Shown here: positions 1 to 6,655 of the stretch, in pieces
Position numbering within the stretch: position 1 is the stretch's first letter
How the letters are laid out: each line of letters begins with the position of its first letter
Origin: an uncultured Clostridia bacterium
Lineage (GTDB): Bacteria; Bacillota; Clostridia; Christensenellales; CAG-138
Length of the DNA stretch: 10,063 nt
NCBI GenBank assembly: GCA_937913075.1
Contig: CALEPU010000096.1
Location: forward strand, 1 to 10,063
Direction of reading: 5' to 3'
Made by a program: the position numbers and the translations under genes
Notes under the pieces: model-generated
Databases searched by the model: none
What the model saw: only the letters and a program-made list of their open reading frames with translations
Told to the model about the DNA's origin: nothing

Positions 1-376
1 GCGCCGCGGGCTCGGCGGAGGCGGGCATCTCGGCCGCGACCACGCCGACTATGTAATCCTCAAGCTCCATATCGTGGGGCTTGCCGTCTATGCTGACCGT
101 CAGCCGCAGCGAGGCGATGGGATATTGCGGCAGCGCCTCCTGCCCGTTTTCGGCAGGAGAGACGGCTTCCGACGGGGGAACAAACAGAGAGGCTCCGACC
201 CCGGCGGTCTGCTCCGGCGCTTCAGCGTATCGCAAAAGCACACGCGGCTCCCGCGCTTTGCCCACGACTGCGGCGAATAAAAGCGCCGCCGCGACCGCAA
301 ACAGGGCAAATACGAAGGTTCTCCGCAAAATCCGGGCGAAGCCGGAGGGTGTTTTATTTGAACGTCCATAGCTCAT
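1..376 (-). CDS. spoIID: Stage II sporulation protein D, N-terminal part (cut by window edge)
   Basis: Reading the minus strand from ATG at 376 gives 125 codons open to the window edge, so the gene continues to the left. Residues about 14-40 form a basic-then-hydrophobic membrane anchor (RILRRTF followed by a run of A, V, F and L). A variable Pro/Ala/Glu-rich linker follows, and near residues 90-122 comes the start of the SpoIID/LytB domain, with the hallmark LEDYIVGVVAAEMPAS. In endospore formers SpoIID is a membrane-anchored lytic transglycosylase that works with SpoIIM and SpoIIP to degrade septal peptidoglycan during engulfment (established knowledge). The catalytic part lies outside the window. 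The start has only a weak AGAAG-like sequence upstream, but no other start gives this protein. The gene is transcribed towards the left edge and its left neighbour is not visible. Other members of the SpoIID/LytB family cannot be excluded from the N-terminus alone. Confidence 0.9.
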   Translation of the reverse strand, partial: MSYGRSNKTPSGFARILRRTFVFALFAVAAALLFAAVVGKAREPRVLLRYAEAPEQTAGVGASLFVPPSEAVSPAENGQEALPQYPIASLRLTVSIDGKPHDMELEDYIVGVVAAEMPASAEPAA

Positions 377-486
377 ACTTCTGTTTATGCTGAGATGCGG
401 CGCACTATTTCGCAAAAAACATATTAATGAGGGGTTTTCTCGGTAACTGTTCAGAAAAAGCAATTGCTTCCGAAGCTCACCTCATC

Positions 487-643
487 CGCCTGCTTCGCAG
501 GCGCCTAAACCTGACAAGGGGACGGTTCTTTTGTCAGGTTTTATGCAAACAGACATGGTTTGACAACTGGCACGGTTACTGTTGTCAGCCGCAAAACCTT
601 TTCACAATGCAGCCGACACGATCCTTACAACGGAACCGTCCCC
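487..643. repeat. Cluster of REP-like palindromes (possible BIME or small mobile remnant)
   Basis: This gene-free stretch is packed with short inverted repeats. At 487-503 there is a perfect 7-bp stem (CGCCTGC/GCAGGCG) with a TTC loop. At 507-541 there is a perfect 11-bp stem (AAACCTGACAA/TTGTCAGGTTT) around a 13-nt loop carrying GGGGACGGTTC. At 561-587 there is a second, degenerate version: TGACAAC/GTTGTCA around another 13-nt loop that again contains ACGGTT. The reverse complement of the first loop motif, GGAACCGTCCCC, closes the cluster at 632-643. From memory, GGGGACGGTTC/TTGTC-type palindromes are dispersed in many Clostridia and are often linked to REP-associated (Y1/RAYT) transposases; no transposase is present here. 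The rest of 377-660 shows no gene; the 74-codon plus-strand open frame through it has no RBS and no protein-like features. Confidence 0.55.
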
Positions 644-660
644 ATAATTAAATAGTAAAT

Positions 661-698
661 AAAAAACCCGAGAAAGGCTTTATTGCCGATCTCGGGTT
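661..698 (-). terminator. Rho-independent terminator of the lipoprotein operon
   Basis: Read on the minus strand, a 9-bp stem AACCCGAGA/TCTCGGGTT (690-698 with 665-673) is followed by a run of T (complement of A661-A666). A smaller GGC/GCC pair lies inside the 16-nt loop. It sits about 80 nt beyond the stop of the 780-2135 lipoprotein gene, so it most likely ends that three-gene transcript. The 39 bases at 660-698 recur exactly at 4180-4218, behind the LRR gene. Confidence 0.85.
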
Positions 699-779
699 AA
701 AACGTCCTTAATGACGGAGGCAAGAAATGCTTTGCCCGTCATTGCACGCTTGATTTCGGTAAGAATGCTTTTGATTTCG

Positions 780-2135
780 TCATCCCCGAGGCAAGGATAC
801 CCTTGTCCCGTCTATTGCGTTAAAGGCGACCGTTAACCATCCTTCAAACGTTTGCTCTCCCGGGACATAGAAATGCGACAATCCGTTTTCTGCACGCGAC
901 GTATACCCTCCGATCTTACAAACCCAAACGGGCATAAGGTAAGCATCGGTAGAGTTCTTCTTTTGCTGGGGAATGACTGTAAGGATCATTTCCTCAATTA
1001 CATAGTATCCCTCCGCTTGATAGGGACTGCTGATTGCAGCAGTAAATAACGTCTTTATCTTTGTTGCCAGTTCGTCAAAATCCATTAGTTGTACATTTTC
1101 GTTCAGCATAGCAATGTTTTCATATGGATCATACATAGCGACCGATTTAACGCCGCTTCCTGTCACATATAGACCAATTGTCTCTGCTTTCCATGCTGAA
1201 GAAAAATCTGATGCGCCATCATTAAAATCGAAAGCGCCATTATCGGAAGCATCATATTCCGAGGCCGAGAACGGATAATACCCATAAGTGCGTACAAAAC
1301 GAAGATCCCAACCGGTATCATAAACCTCGGAGCTGTACATATTGACACATCGAGCTTCTTCACTGCGATATAGTTCAAAGCCTTCGATTCCAATAGCGGC
1401 AAAGAACTCTTTAGCCTTGGACAAGGCTTCATCGAGTGTTATTTCAGCGGAGAACTTCGGGGCGTCGGGATCATCATCTCTGAACCAGCTTTTGGGCTGT
1501 ATGACACCATACAGATTAGAATCGGCTTGTATCGATCCATCATTGTTTATCCATAGGCTGCCTCCGCCGGTCTTCGTGAAAACGGAGAATGCGCCCCTTT
1601 CCCCTAAGGGTATCTCCGAAACATTTGTACAGGAGACGTTGTCTTCATCGGAAATACCGGTCCTGGCCAACTCTTTGTTTAGGCCTTCAAGCTGATCCCC
1701 AGACATGGTGATACTGGAGACATATTTCATGGCTTCGATCAAGAACTCCCTTGAGGGCGAAACGCCTTTTCTCCATCCGGTTATATCCTGAAACAGATAA
1801 TTTCCGATCTTGACAAGGTCTTCGGTCGAATAGCTGCTTTTTCTGACAAGATAAACTGGATACTGCCCAATACCGGAGGTGACAATATCGGCTGATATTA
1901 TCATTTCCTTATAATCAGTCTTGATATCATCCTCCCACCTTGCAGGAAAATTCGCCTGACCTGTTGCTTCCGACCATGGAGAAACAGGCAGAGCAGTGGC
2001 GTTTATCTTCTCCTGAGCAGTATCGTCGCCTTTGTTGACCACATATTCATCGTCCGGCGTTTTCTGACAGGCGCAGAGAAACAAAGCTGCAGCAAGAAGT
2101 ATAAATACAACGCTTATTTTCAACTTATTATGCAA
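780..2135 (-). CDS. Exported lipoprotein, DUF6034-like, function unknown
   Basis: This 451-residue protein begins with a lipoprotein signal: basic residues K4 and K6, a hydrophobic stretch at 7-20 and a lipobox L20-C21-A22-C23. Acylation at Cys23 would leave a mature start of CQKTPDDEYVVNKGDD. That start, and a later ISADIVTSG...YPVYLV segment, recall a group of Clostridia lipoproteins annotated as DUF6034; this is a recollection, not a search result. Near the C-terminus, residues 399-404 (YLMPVW) and 438-444 (FNAIDGT) match a C-terminal pattern seen in other Clostridia lipoproteins. No catalytic motif is visible. The start is TTG at 2135, chosen because AGGAG (2145-2149) lies 9 nt upstream; the start overlaps the previous gene's stop by 8 bp, which suggests translational coupling. 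It is the last gene of the operon from 4046, and the terminator at 661-698 follows. Its base composition is more AT-rich than the LRR and XRE genes to the right. Confidence 0.85.
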   Translation of the reverse strand: MHNKLKISVVFILLAAALFLCACQKTPDDEYVVNKGDDTAQEKINATALPVSPWSEATGQANFPARWEDDIKTDYKEMIISADIVTSGIGQYPVYLVRKSSYSTEDLVKIGNYLFQDITGWRKGVSPSREFLIEAMKYVSSITMSGDQLEGLNKELARTGISDEDNVSCTNVSEIPLGERGAFSVFTKTGGGSLWINNDGSIQADSNLYGVIQPKSWFRDDDPDAPKFSAEITLDEALSKAKEFFAAIGIEGFELYRSEEARCVNMYSSEVYDTGWDLRFVRTYGYYPFSASEYDASDNGAFDFNDGASDFSSAWKAETIGLYVTGSGVKSVAMYDPYENIAMLNENVQLMDFDELATKIKTLFTAAISSPYQAEGYYVIEEMILTVIPQQKKNSTDAYLMPVWVCKIGGYTSRAENGLSHFYVPGEQTFEGWLTVAFNAIDGTRVSLPRG

Positions 2136-2565
2136 TATTTGGATCTCCTTTTACAGACACAAATGATCCCTTCGTTTTATAACCCAACCCTATAGCACTG
2201 CCGTTGCGTATTTTTAGACGGATTGAAGTTGCCGTTGAGGCATAGTTGCTATAAAACGAAGTGAAGGTTTTTGTGTTTCCAAAATAAACGGTCTGTTCAC
2301 CTGTTATCGGGGTATTCAAATAGTAAACACTCGTGTAGTGCTTTCCATTATACTCGTTCCCGTAATCATCAACGTAGTAGGTTTCAATGTTGTTATCAGT
2401 TGCGAAATACCATAAGAAGGAAGATGCCTTGCTTACCGATTCTGTATAGAAGTAGGTATAATTCAGGATCGTGTATCCTGCTTCATAGGACTTCGTAGTT
2501 GTAAAGGTCCCATCGTATGCCGATGCAGGGAAAGCTACAAACAAAGCAAATAGAATCGCCCGCAA
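2128..2565 (-). CDS. Small secreted Tyr-rich protein, function unknown; start uncertain
   Basis: The frame encodes about 145 residues. It opens with a hydrophobic stretch ending FPASA (residues 12-16), a good signal peptidase I site before YDGTF. The mature part is rich in Tyr, Thr, Ser and Phe and looks like a beta-rich extracellular domain (for example TILNYTYFYTESVSKASSF and ETYYVDDYGNEYNG). I recognise no family. The only in-frame start is TTG at 2565, but the ribosome binding site AGGAG at 2588-2592 is 22 nt away, which is too far. At the proper distance stands ATC rather than ATG, in a different frame. One base substitution plus one extra T in the CCCCTTT run at about 2566-2572 would restore a start reading MRKPLLRAILFALFVAFPAS. 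The gene may therefore be recently damaged, mis-sequenced, or started unusually. It is the middle gene of the lipoprotein operon, overlaps the next gene by 8 bp, and carries that gene's RBS inside its last codons. Confidence 0.6.
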   Translation of the reverse strand: MRAILFALFVAFPASAYDGTFTTTKSYEAGYTILNYTYFYTESVSKASSFLWYFATDNNIETYYVDDYGNEYNGKHYTSVYYLNTPITGEQTVYFGNTKTFTSFYSNYASTATSIRLKIRNGSAIGLGYKTKGSFVSVKGDPNIA

Positions 2566-2587
2566 AGGGGCTTTCTGATAATAATTT

Positions 2588-2592
2588 CTCCT
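2588..2592 (-). promoter_or_regulatory. Strong Shine-Dalgarno site without a proper start codon
   Basis: The minus strand reads GAAAGGAGAAATTATTATCAG here. AGGAG would place a start 6-9 nt further on, at about ATC (2581-2579), but no ATG, GTG or TTG lies there in any useful frame. The site marks where translation of the 2128-2565 secreted protein was probably meant to begin. Confidence 0.6.
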
Positions 2593-2640
2593 TTCTTGAA
2601 TGCAACAGTATGACGGCAGGGGCTGTTCTGCGCTTGTTTT

Positions 2641-3981
2641 TTATTGTCCTGATCTGAAGACAAGCTCACCGTTAAGCTCCGAAGGCGAAACGATATCAAA
2701 TCTTACGAAGCATATATCGGGAACTCCTTGCTCGTCCTCGTCGCCGTAGAATTGTATATAAAATTCGGCTGCATCGCCCTGAATATCGGAATAGATGAAT
2801 TCATCCATGCCAAGCTCCCGAACAAACGAAGACGGAAAATCGCCCTTATATACGGTGTTCCCCTCAAAGTCGCGTATCCAAAGCATGAGCTCAGGGGCTT
2901 CATCCTCATCGCCCATACCGTCAAGCGGTATGCCGAGCGCCGAAACTATACCGTCGGAAAGCATAGCGACGTTGAATAATATCTCGTTGTCGGCAAAATC
3001 CATGATGGGCTTCAGCCGACCCCCATCGACCTTGTAGACTACCGCTGCAGCGCCGGCAGTCTGCATCATAGTGCAATATATGTTTTCCGTCTCATCGACC
3101 CACATGCGGAACATGATCCTGTCAAAGTCCTGTTCCTCGCTTTCAAGAACGGTCTCAAGCTCACCCGTTTCGGAATCGAAGCGTTTTATGACGTTGCTTA
3201 TCGTTTCATCGACCGTCATAGAGGATCTGAACATATATACATTATTGCCGATAAAGCACATTCCCGAATAAAGGCTCTCGTATTTGTCATCAAAGATAAG
3301 CTCAAATTCGCCTGTGCTGACGTTCAGCCTTGAAAAACGGGTATTATCAATGGGCTCTCCGCTGTGAACCTCGTATACGTTGGCGTTCATATAGAGGTAA
3401 CCCCGGTGCAGATAACACTGCTGGATCGCTCCGGTAATGTCCTGCTCCGGCAGGTCGAGCAGCTTTCGCCTGTCTGTGCTGTCCGATTTCATGCTGTAAA
3501 GGCTGAATCCGCTCGGATTTCTTGAACTGTCGTATGCGACGAAAAGTATCCTGCCATTCATCATGCCGATATGGGTAATGATATTCTCGGCATATCCGCT
3601 GCACTCGTCGTTCAGATTATTCATGTCGTGCATGCACTCCGGCTTTCCGCAAAGAACTCCATGGATCCCCGACGCCTTATCATAGTAGCCGAAGTAATTG
3701 TATCCGGTTGCCGAGAACAGCAATATTTCTTCGTTTTCCCATATAGAAGAGCCTGCGCAGGTGCCGAAGCTATTTTGGAAATCCTCGGCGGGATCATAAC
3801 TCAAAGGAGCGTTCGTCGCTTCTGTGGGCTCGCCTCCCTGTACAGCCTGATCCAAGGGCGGCTCGGTAGGGCTTTCCTGCTTCGGATCCCCGCCGCAGCC
3901 GATAAAGGAAATCAGAAATAATAATGCAAGAAATGCAGGCAATAGCTTTTTAAAAGGAATCTTTTTCAATGAGGCACACAC
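2641..3981 (-). CDS. Exported lipoprotein with CGKPEC motif, probable repeat/propeller body
   Basis: This protein has 446 residues as called. The signal is KKIPFKKLLPAFLALLFLI followed by lipobox F26-I27-G28-C29, so the mature protein is a Cys29-acylated lipoprotein, with a low-complexity Pro/Glu/Thr linker to about residue 60. From about 75 onward come repeated short strands of the type 'GYLYMNANVYEV' and 'RFDSETGELETV', which suggest a beta-propeller-like fold of the sort seen in DUF5050-like Clostridia proteins (inference). C111-x4-C116-x-H118-x8-C127 sits early in that body; a similar 'LCGKPEC.H...C' signature recurs in Clostridia lipoproteins as I remember them, and its role is unknown. 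Two starts are possible: GTG at 3981 or TTG at 3969. The latter would give MKKIPFKK, a more typical signal peptide. Neither has a clear Shine-Dalgarno. It is the first gene of the three-gene operon, about 30 nt after the predicted transcription start. Confidence 0.85.
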   Translation of the reverse strand: MCASLKKIPFKKLLPAFLALLFLISFIGCGGDPKQESPTEPPLDQAVQGGEPTEATNAPLSYDPAEDFQNSFGTCAGSSIWENEEILLFSATGYNYFGYYDKASGIHGVLCGKPECMHDMNNLNDECSGYAENIITHIGMMNGRILFVAYDSSRNPSGFSLYSMKSDSTDRRKLLDLPEQDITGAIQQCYLHRGYLYMNANVYEVHSGEPIDNTRFSRLNVSTGEFELIFDDKYESLYSGMCFIGNNVYMFRSSMTVDETISNVIKRFDSETGELETVLESEEQDFDRIMFRMWVDETENIYCTMMQTAGAAAVVYKVDGGRLKPIMDFADNEILFNVAMLSDGIVSALGIPLDGMGDEDEAPELMLWIRDFEGNTVYKGDFPSSFVRELGMDEFIYSDIQGDAAEFYIQFYGDEDEQGVPDICFVRFDIVSPSELNGELVFRSGQ

Positions 3982-4017
3982 ATTTCATTATGCATTTTTT
4001 CAACATGACTTATTTAT

Positions 4018-4046
4018 AGTATAACCTATCATTCCTCCCTTTTCAA
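4018..4046 (-). promoter_or_regulatory. Sigma-A-type promoter of the lipoprotein operon
   Basis: On the minus strand, -35 TTGAAA (4041-4046), a spacer of exactly 17 nt, and -10 TATACT (4018-4023). The predicted transcript begins near 4011, giving a leader of about 30 nt before the GTG at 3981. It is the only strong promoter seen upstream of the three genes that end at the terminator 661-698. Confidence 0.75.
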
Positions 4047-4179
4047 GCCCCGAATATAATATATTATGTGATGCGTTTGCAGCAAAACCATGAAAAAGCC
4101 ATGCTCTCGTATCAGATACCGAAAATTCGGTAAATGACGAGCTGCTTCACGGATATTCCCTCATTCCCGACGGTCTGCC
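4047..4179. other. Gene-free spacer between LRR terminator and operon promoter
   Basis: No coding frame or RNA gene is apparent. It contains an AT-rich palindromic patch (ATATAATATATTAT, about 4054-4067) directly upstream of the -35 box and a perfect small inverted repeat TACCGAA-AA-TTCGGTA at 4117-4132. Either could be a regulator site for the lipoprotein operon, but nothing further supports that. Confidence 0.35.
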
Positions 4180-4180
4180 T

Positions 4181-4220
4181 AAAAAACCCGAGAAAGGCTT
4201 TATTGCCGATCTCGGGTTTT
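4181..4220 (-). terminator. Rho-independent terminator of the LRR gene
   Basis: The minus strand forms an 11-bp stem, AAAACCCGAGA/TCTCGGGTTTT (4210-4220 with 4183-4193), followed by a T run that complements A4181-A4186. It lies about 80 nt past the stop of the LRR gene. Bases 4180-4218 are identical to 660-698; just upstream of both stems the transcript also carries the similar bases TAAGGACG. Confidence 0.85.
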
Positions 4221-4297
4221 CTCTTATTAAGCGTCCTTATAACGAGCTGTATTGCTTACGGAAGCTTTATCTCAAATGTTTGCTCGGCTGAGGGCTT

Positions 4298-6556
4298 TTA
4301 ATTATTGAGCAGCTCGTTCACCGAAGCACCTATGACGTCGGAATAGAAGGTACCCTCGCAGTCGCCGGTGACCTCGATATAGGCGCGGGCCTCGATGTAA
4401 TAATCGCACCAATCGAGATGGATGTTTTTGAGGACTACGGCGAAGGTGTAGGCGTCCTCCTCCTCGAAAAGCTCATACTTTGTGGTGCTCTTGACCAAGA
4501 TGTGACGGTCGACCGCCGCGCAGTAAAGCTCCATGCCGCGCCTTGCTACCTCGCAGCCCTCAAAATTATATACCTTGGCTATGAAGCGCAAATCGTGGAA
4601 ATCATCCTCGGTCGCCCTTGCGCGCAGCTCTGCCGTGACCATTTCAACGCGGGGAGCCGTGTAGAAGGGGACGTACTCGTAAGCATCGCCGAGGGGCTTG
4701 GAAGCCCAATCGGTATACTCGCCGGGGTAATAGATTACGAGCGACTCACTGTTGGAGGCGACGGGGCTGTTGCCGTTTACGGCGGGCACGTCGCAATGGA
4801 AGGTTACGGAGGTGAGAGAATCGCAACTGTTGAATACGTAATTCCTGATCTCGGCGACGGCTTGGAAGACGACGCTCTCAAGCGCTGTGCAGCCCGCAAA
4901 GGCGTTGTTGTTGATGATGTTGATATCACCGTTGAACACGATGCTGACGAGCGAGGTGCAGTTGGTGAAGGCGCGCTGATCGAGGGTCTCGATATTGCCG
5001 TTGAAGACCGCGGTCTCCATAGCGGAGCAGCCCTGGAAGGCGCCGGAGCCGACGGCGGGAGTATAGCCGTCGTTTACAAGATCGCCGTTAACGGTCAGGC
5101 TCGTGATGCCCGTGCAGTTCTGGAAAGCCATGCTGCCTATCCTATTGCAGTTTGCGGGCAGAACAAGCTCCATTGCAAGAGAGGAGCAGAAGCGGAAGGC
5201 ATACTGCCCAACGTACTGCAAATTCTCGGGGATATTGATATAGGGAAGCGCGGTGCAGCTCTCAAAGGCGCTGTCGTCAATAACGATAACGCTCTCGGGC
5301 AGCACTATTGAGGTGAGCGAAGGACAGCCGCAGAAGCAATATCTGGGAATGACCGTTATATTCTCGGGCAGAGCGACGGTTTCGAGCGAATCGCAGTAGC
5401 AGAAAAGCCCCGGGGAAAGCTCGGTCACGTGACTGCCGAGATCAACGTTTACAAGCGCGCTGCAGCCGGAGAGCATATAGTCGGAGGGGGCGGAAACGTT
5501 TGCGAGGAAGGTAAAATCGGTAAGCGAGGTGCAGTAGTAAAACTCCTGACCGCCGAGCTCGGTAACGCTTTCGGGCACGGTGACCTCTGTGAGAGAAGAA
5601 CAGGAGCTGAACGCGTTGAAGCCTATGCGCTCCACACCCTCGGGAATTACGACGGAGGTGAGCTCGGAGCAGTATTCAAAGGCATAATCGTTTATCGCGG
5701 TGCAGCGAGCGTCGATGCTGTGTCCGCCCGTAAAGCCGGGAGGACAGATGCAAAGCGAGGTGAAATCCTTGGTGTAGAGCACGCCGTCGGCGGAGTTCGC
5801 GTAAACGGAGCTGCTCTCGGAGACGGCAAAGGCGGGCAGGCTGTTGCAGCCGGAGAAGGCGTCGTGCTCTATGCTCGTGATCGTGGAGGGAATATATACC
5901 GAGGTGACGGCTGCGGAGGAGAAGGCAGAGGCGCCGATGCTCACGTTGCCCTCGTTGAGGGTGAGCTCGGCGAGATCCATACAGCCGCTGAATGCGAACG
6001 CGGGTATGACCTCAACTCCGGCGGGAATTTCAACGGAGGTTATCGCCTGACAGCCCTGGAACGCCTTTTCGCCTATCTCCGTAAGCGTGGAGGGCAGCGT
6101 GACGCCGGTGAGCAGACGGTCGTTATAGAAGGCGCTGGCGCCTATCGAGGTCATGCCCTCGGGCAGCGTAAGCGAGGTCAAAGCGTTCATAGTGGCAAAG
6201 CTGAAGCTGCCGCAGGAGGTGAGAGTGGAGGGCAGCTCCACCGAGGTGACCTTGGTAAGGTAGAAGAAGGCGTTGCTGCCAACGTAGGTAATGCCCTCGC
6301 CGACGACTATCTCGGTGCAGTTGTTGCGGATGGCGGTGGCGGTGTAGAAGGGGCTCCTCCTCGATGCGTAATCGGTCATTGCGCCCGTGCCCTCGCCGGT
6401 GTAGGTGAGTGTAAGCACCTTGGTATCGGTATCGTAGCTGTAAACTACGCCGTCGCCGCACTCGCCCTCAACGGTCGAGGCGAGCGCTGCCGTGGGCAGA
6501 CAGATAAGCACCGCAAGCAGCAGAGCTGCGGATAAGCAACATAAGAGTTTCTTCAT
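4298..6556 (-). CDS. Secreted BspA-type leucine-rich-repeat protein
   Basis: This 752-residue protein has an N-terminal signal peptide (MKKLLCCLSAALLLAVLICL, cleavage near ALAS at 25-28), a short beta-strand segment to about 70, and then some 20 or more BspA-like (LRR_5) repeats from about 80 to 600. These follow the pattern 'I(G/E)..AF..C..LTSV.LP..VT.I', as in SIGASAFYNDRLLTGVTLPS and RIGFNAFSSCSSLTEVTVPE. The 'DGVLYTKDFTSLCICPPG' insert at about 257-274 is typical of this class. The last 120 residues (about 634-752) form a separate domain, beginning VEMVTAELRA, with LRFIAKV and ending YIEARAYIEVTGD...YSDVIGASV; similar endings occur on Clostridia secreted proteins. There is no LPXTG, TM anchor or SLH domain, so it is probably released or non-covalently held. 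BspA-like proteins elsewhere bind host or bacterial surfaces; the ligand here is unknown. ATG at 6556 has AGGAG (6566-6570) 9 nt upstream. Confidence 0.93.
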   Translation of the reverse strand: MKKLLCCLSAALLLAVLICLPTAALASTVEGECGDGVVYSYDTDTKVLTLTYTGEGTGAMTDYASRRSPFYTATAIRNNCTEIVVGEGITYVGSNAFFYLTKVTSVELPSTLTSCGSFSFATMNALTSLTLPEGMTSIGASAFYNDRLLTGVTLPSTLTEIGEKAFQGCQAITSVEIPAGVEVIPAFAFSGCMDLAELTLNEGNVSIGASAFSSAAVTSVYIPSTITSIEHDAFSGCNSLPAFAVSESSSVYANSADGVLYTKDFTSLCICPPGFTGGHSIDARCTAINDYAFEYCSELTSVVIPEGVERIGFNAFSSCSSLTEVTVPESVTELGGQEFYYCTSLTDFTFLANVSAPSDYMLSGCSALVNVDLGSHVTELSPGLFCYCDSLETVALPENITVIPRYCFCGCPSLTSIVLPESVIVIDDSAFESCTALPYINIPENLQYVGQYAFRFCSSLAMELVLPANCNRIGSMAFQNCTGITSLTVNGDLVNDGYTPAVGSGAFQGCSAMETAVFNGNIETLDQRAFTNCTSLVSIVFNGDINIINNNAFAGCTALESVVFQAVAEIRNYVFNSCDSLTSVTFHCDVPAVNGNSPVASNSESLVIYYPGEYTDWASKPLGDAYEYVPFYTAPRVEMVTAELRARATEDDFHDLRFIAKVYNFEGCEVARRGMELYCAAVDRHILVKSTTKYELFEEEDAYTFAVVLKNIHLDWCDYYIEARAYIEVTGDCEGTFYSDVIGASVNELLNN

Positions 6557-6610
6557 TCCAAAATACTCCTTATAAATAATATAGGTTGATTCGGCAAAAG
6601 CCGCTGAACT

Positions 6611-6639
6611 AATATATCACCGAAAACAGCACGTGTCAA
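6611..6639 (-). promoter_or_regulatory. Sigma-A-type promoter of the LRR gene
   Basis: The minus strand has a perfect -35 TTGACA (6634-6639), 17 nt of spacer and -10 TATATT (6611-6616). The transcript would start near 6604 and have a leader of about 48 nt with a small CGGC-TTTT-GCCG hairpin (6592-6603) ahead of the RBS. The -35 box runs into CACGTG. The promoter begins 17 nt after the stop of the XRE gene, with no terminator between them. Confidence 0.8.
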
Positions 6640-6655
6640 TGGCTTCTCGGCGACT

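Noticed and set aside
74..371. Two plus-strand frames and one other minus frame at the left edge
   Set aside because: All are shadows of the spoIID frame, which carries the family motif.
377..420. Sigma-E-type promoter for spoIID (AAATAGT and CATAAACA)
   Set aside because: The matches have a plausible spacing, but the -10 would sit only a few bases before the ATG, so transcription would start at or after the start codon.
680..811. Open minus-strand frame just past the 780-2135 stop, reading DEIKSILTEIKRAMTGKAF
   Set aside because: It looks protein-like and could be a frameshifted tail of the lipoprotein, but it is only about 44 codons, has no start with an RBS, and ends inside the terminator hairpin. 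The lipoprotein already ends naturally after its FNAIDGT motif.
4002..4040. Micro-ORF with a GGGAGGA site (MIGYTINKSC) upstream of the first lipoprotein gene
   Set aside because: Its RBS and start fall inside the spacer of the predicted promoter, upstream of the transcription start, so it would not be on the transcript.
4418..6535. Two long plus-strand open frames (297 and 368 codons) opposite the LRR gene
   Set aside because: They mirror the LRR repeats on the other strand, have repetitive Gly/Ala/Val/Glu composition, no RBS and no recognisable domain. Long antisense frames are expected from the codon bias and repeat periodicity of the LRR gene.
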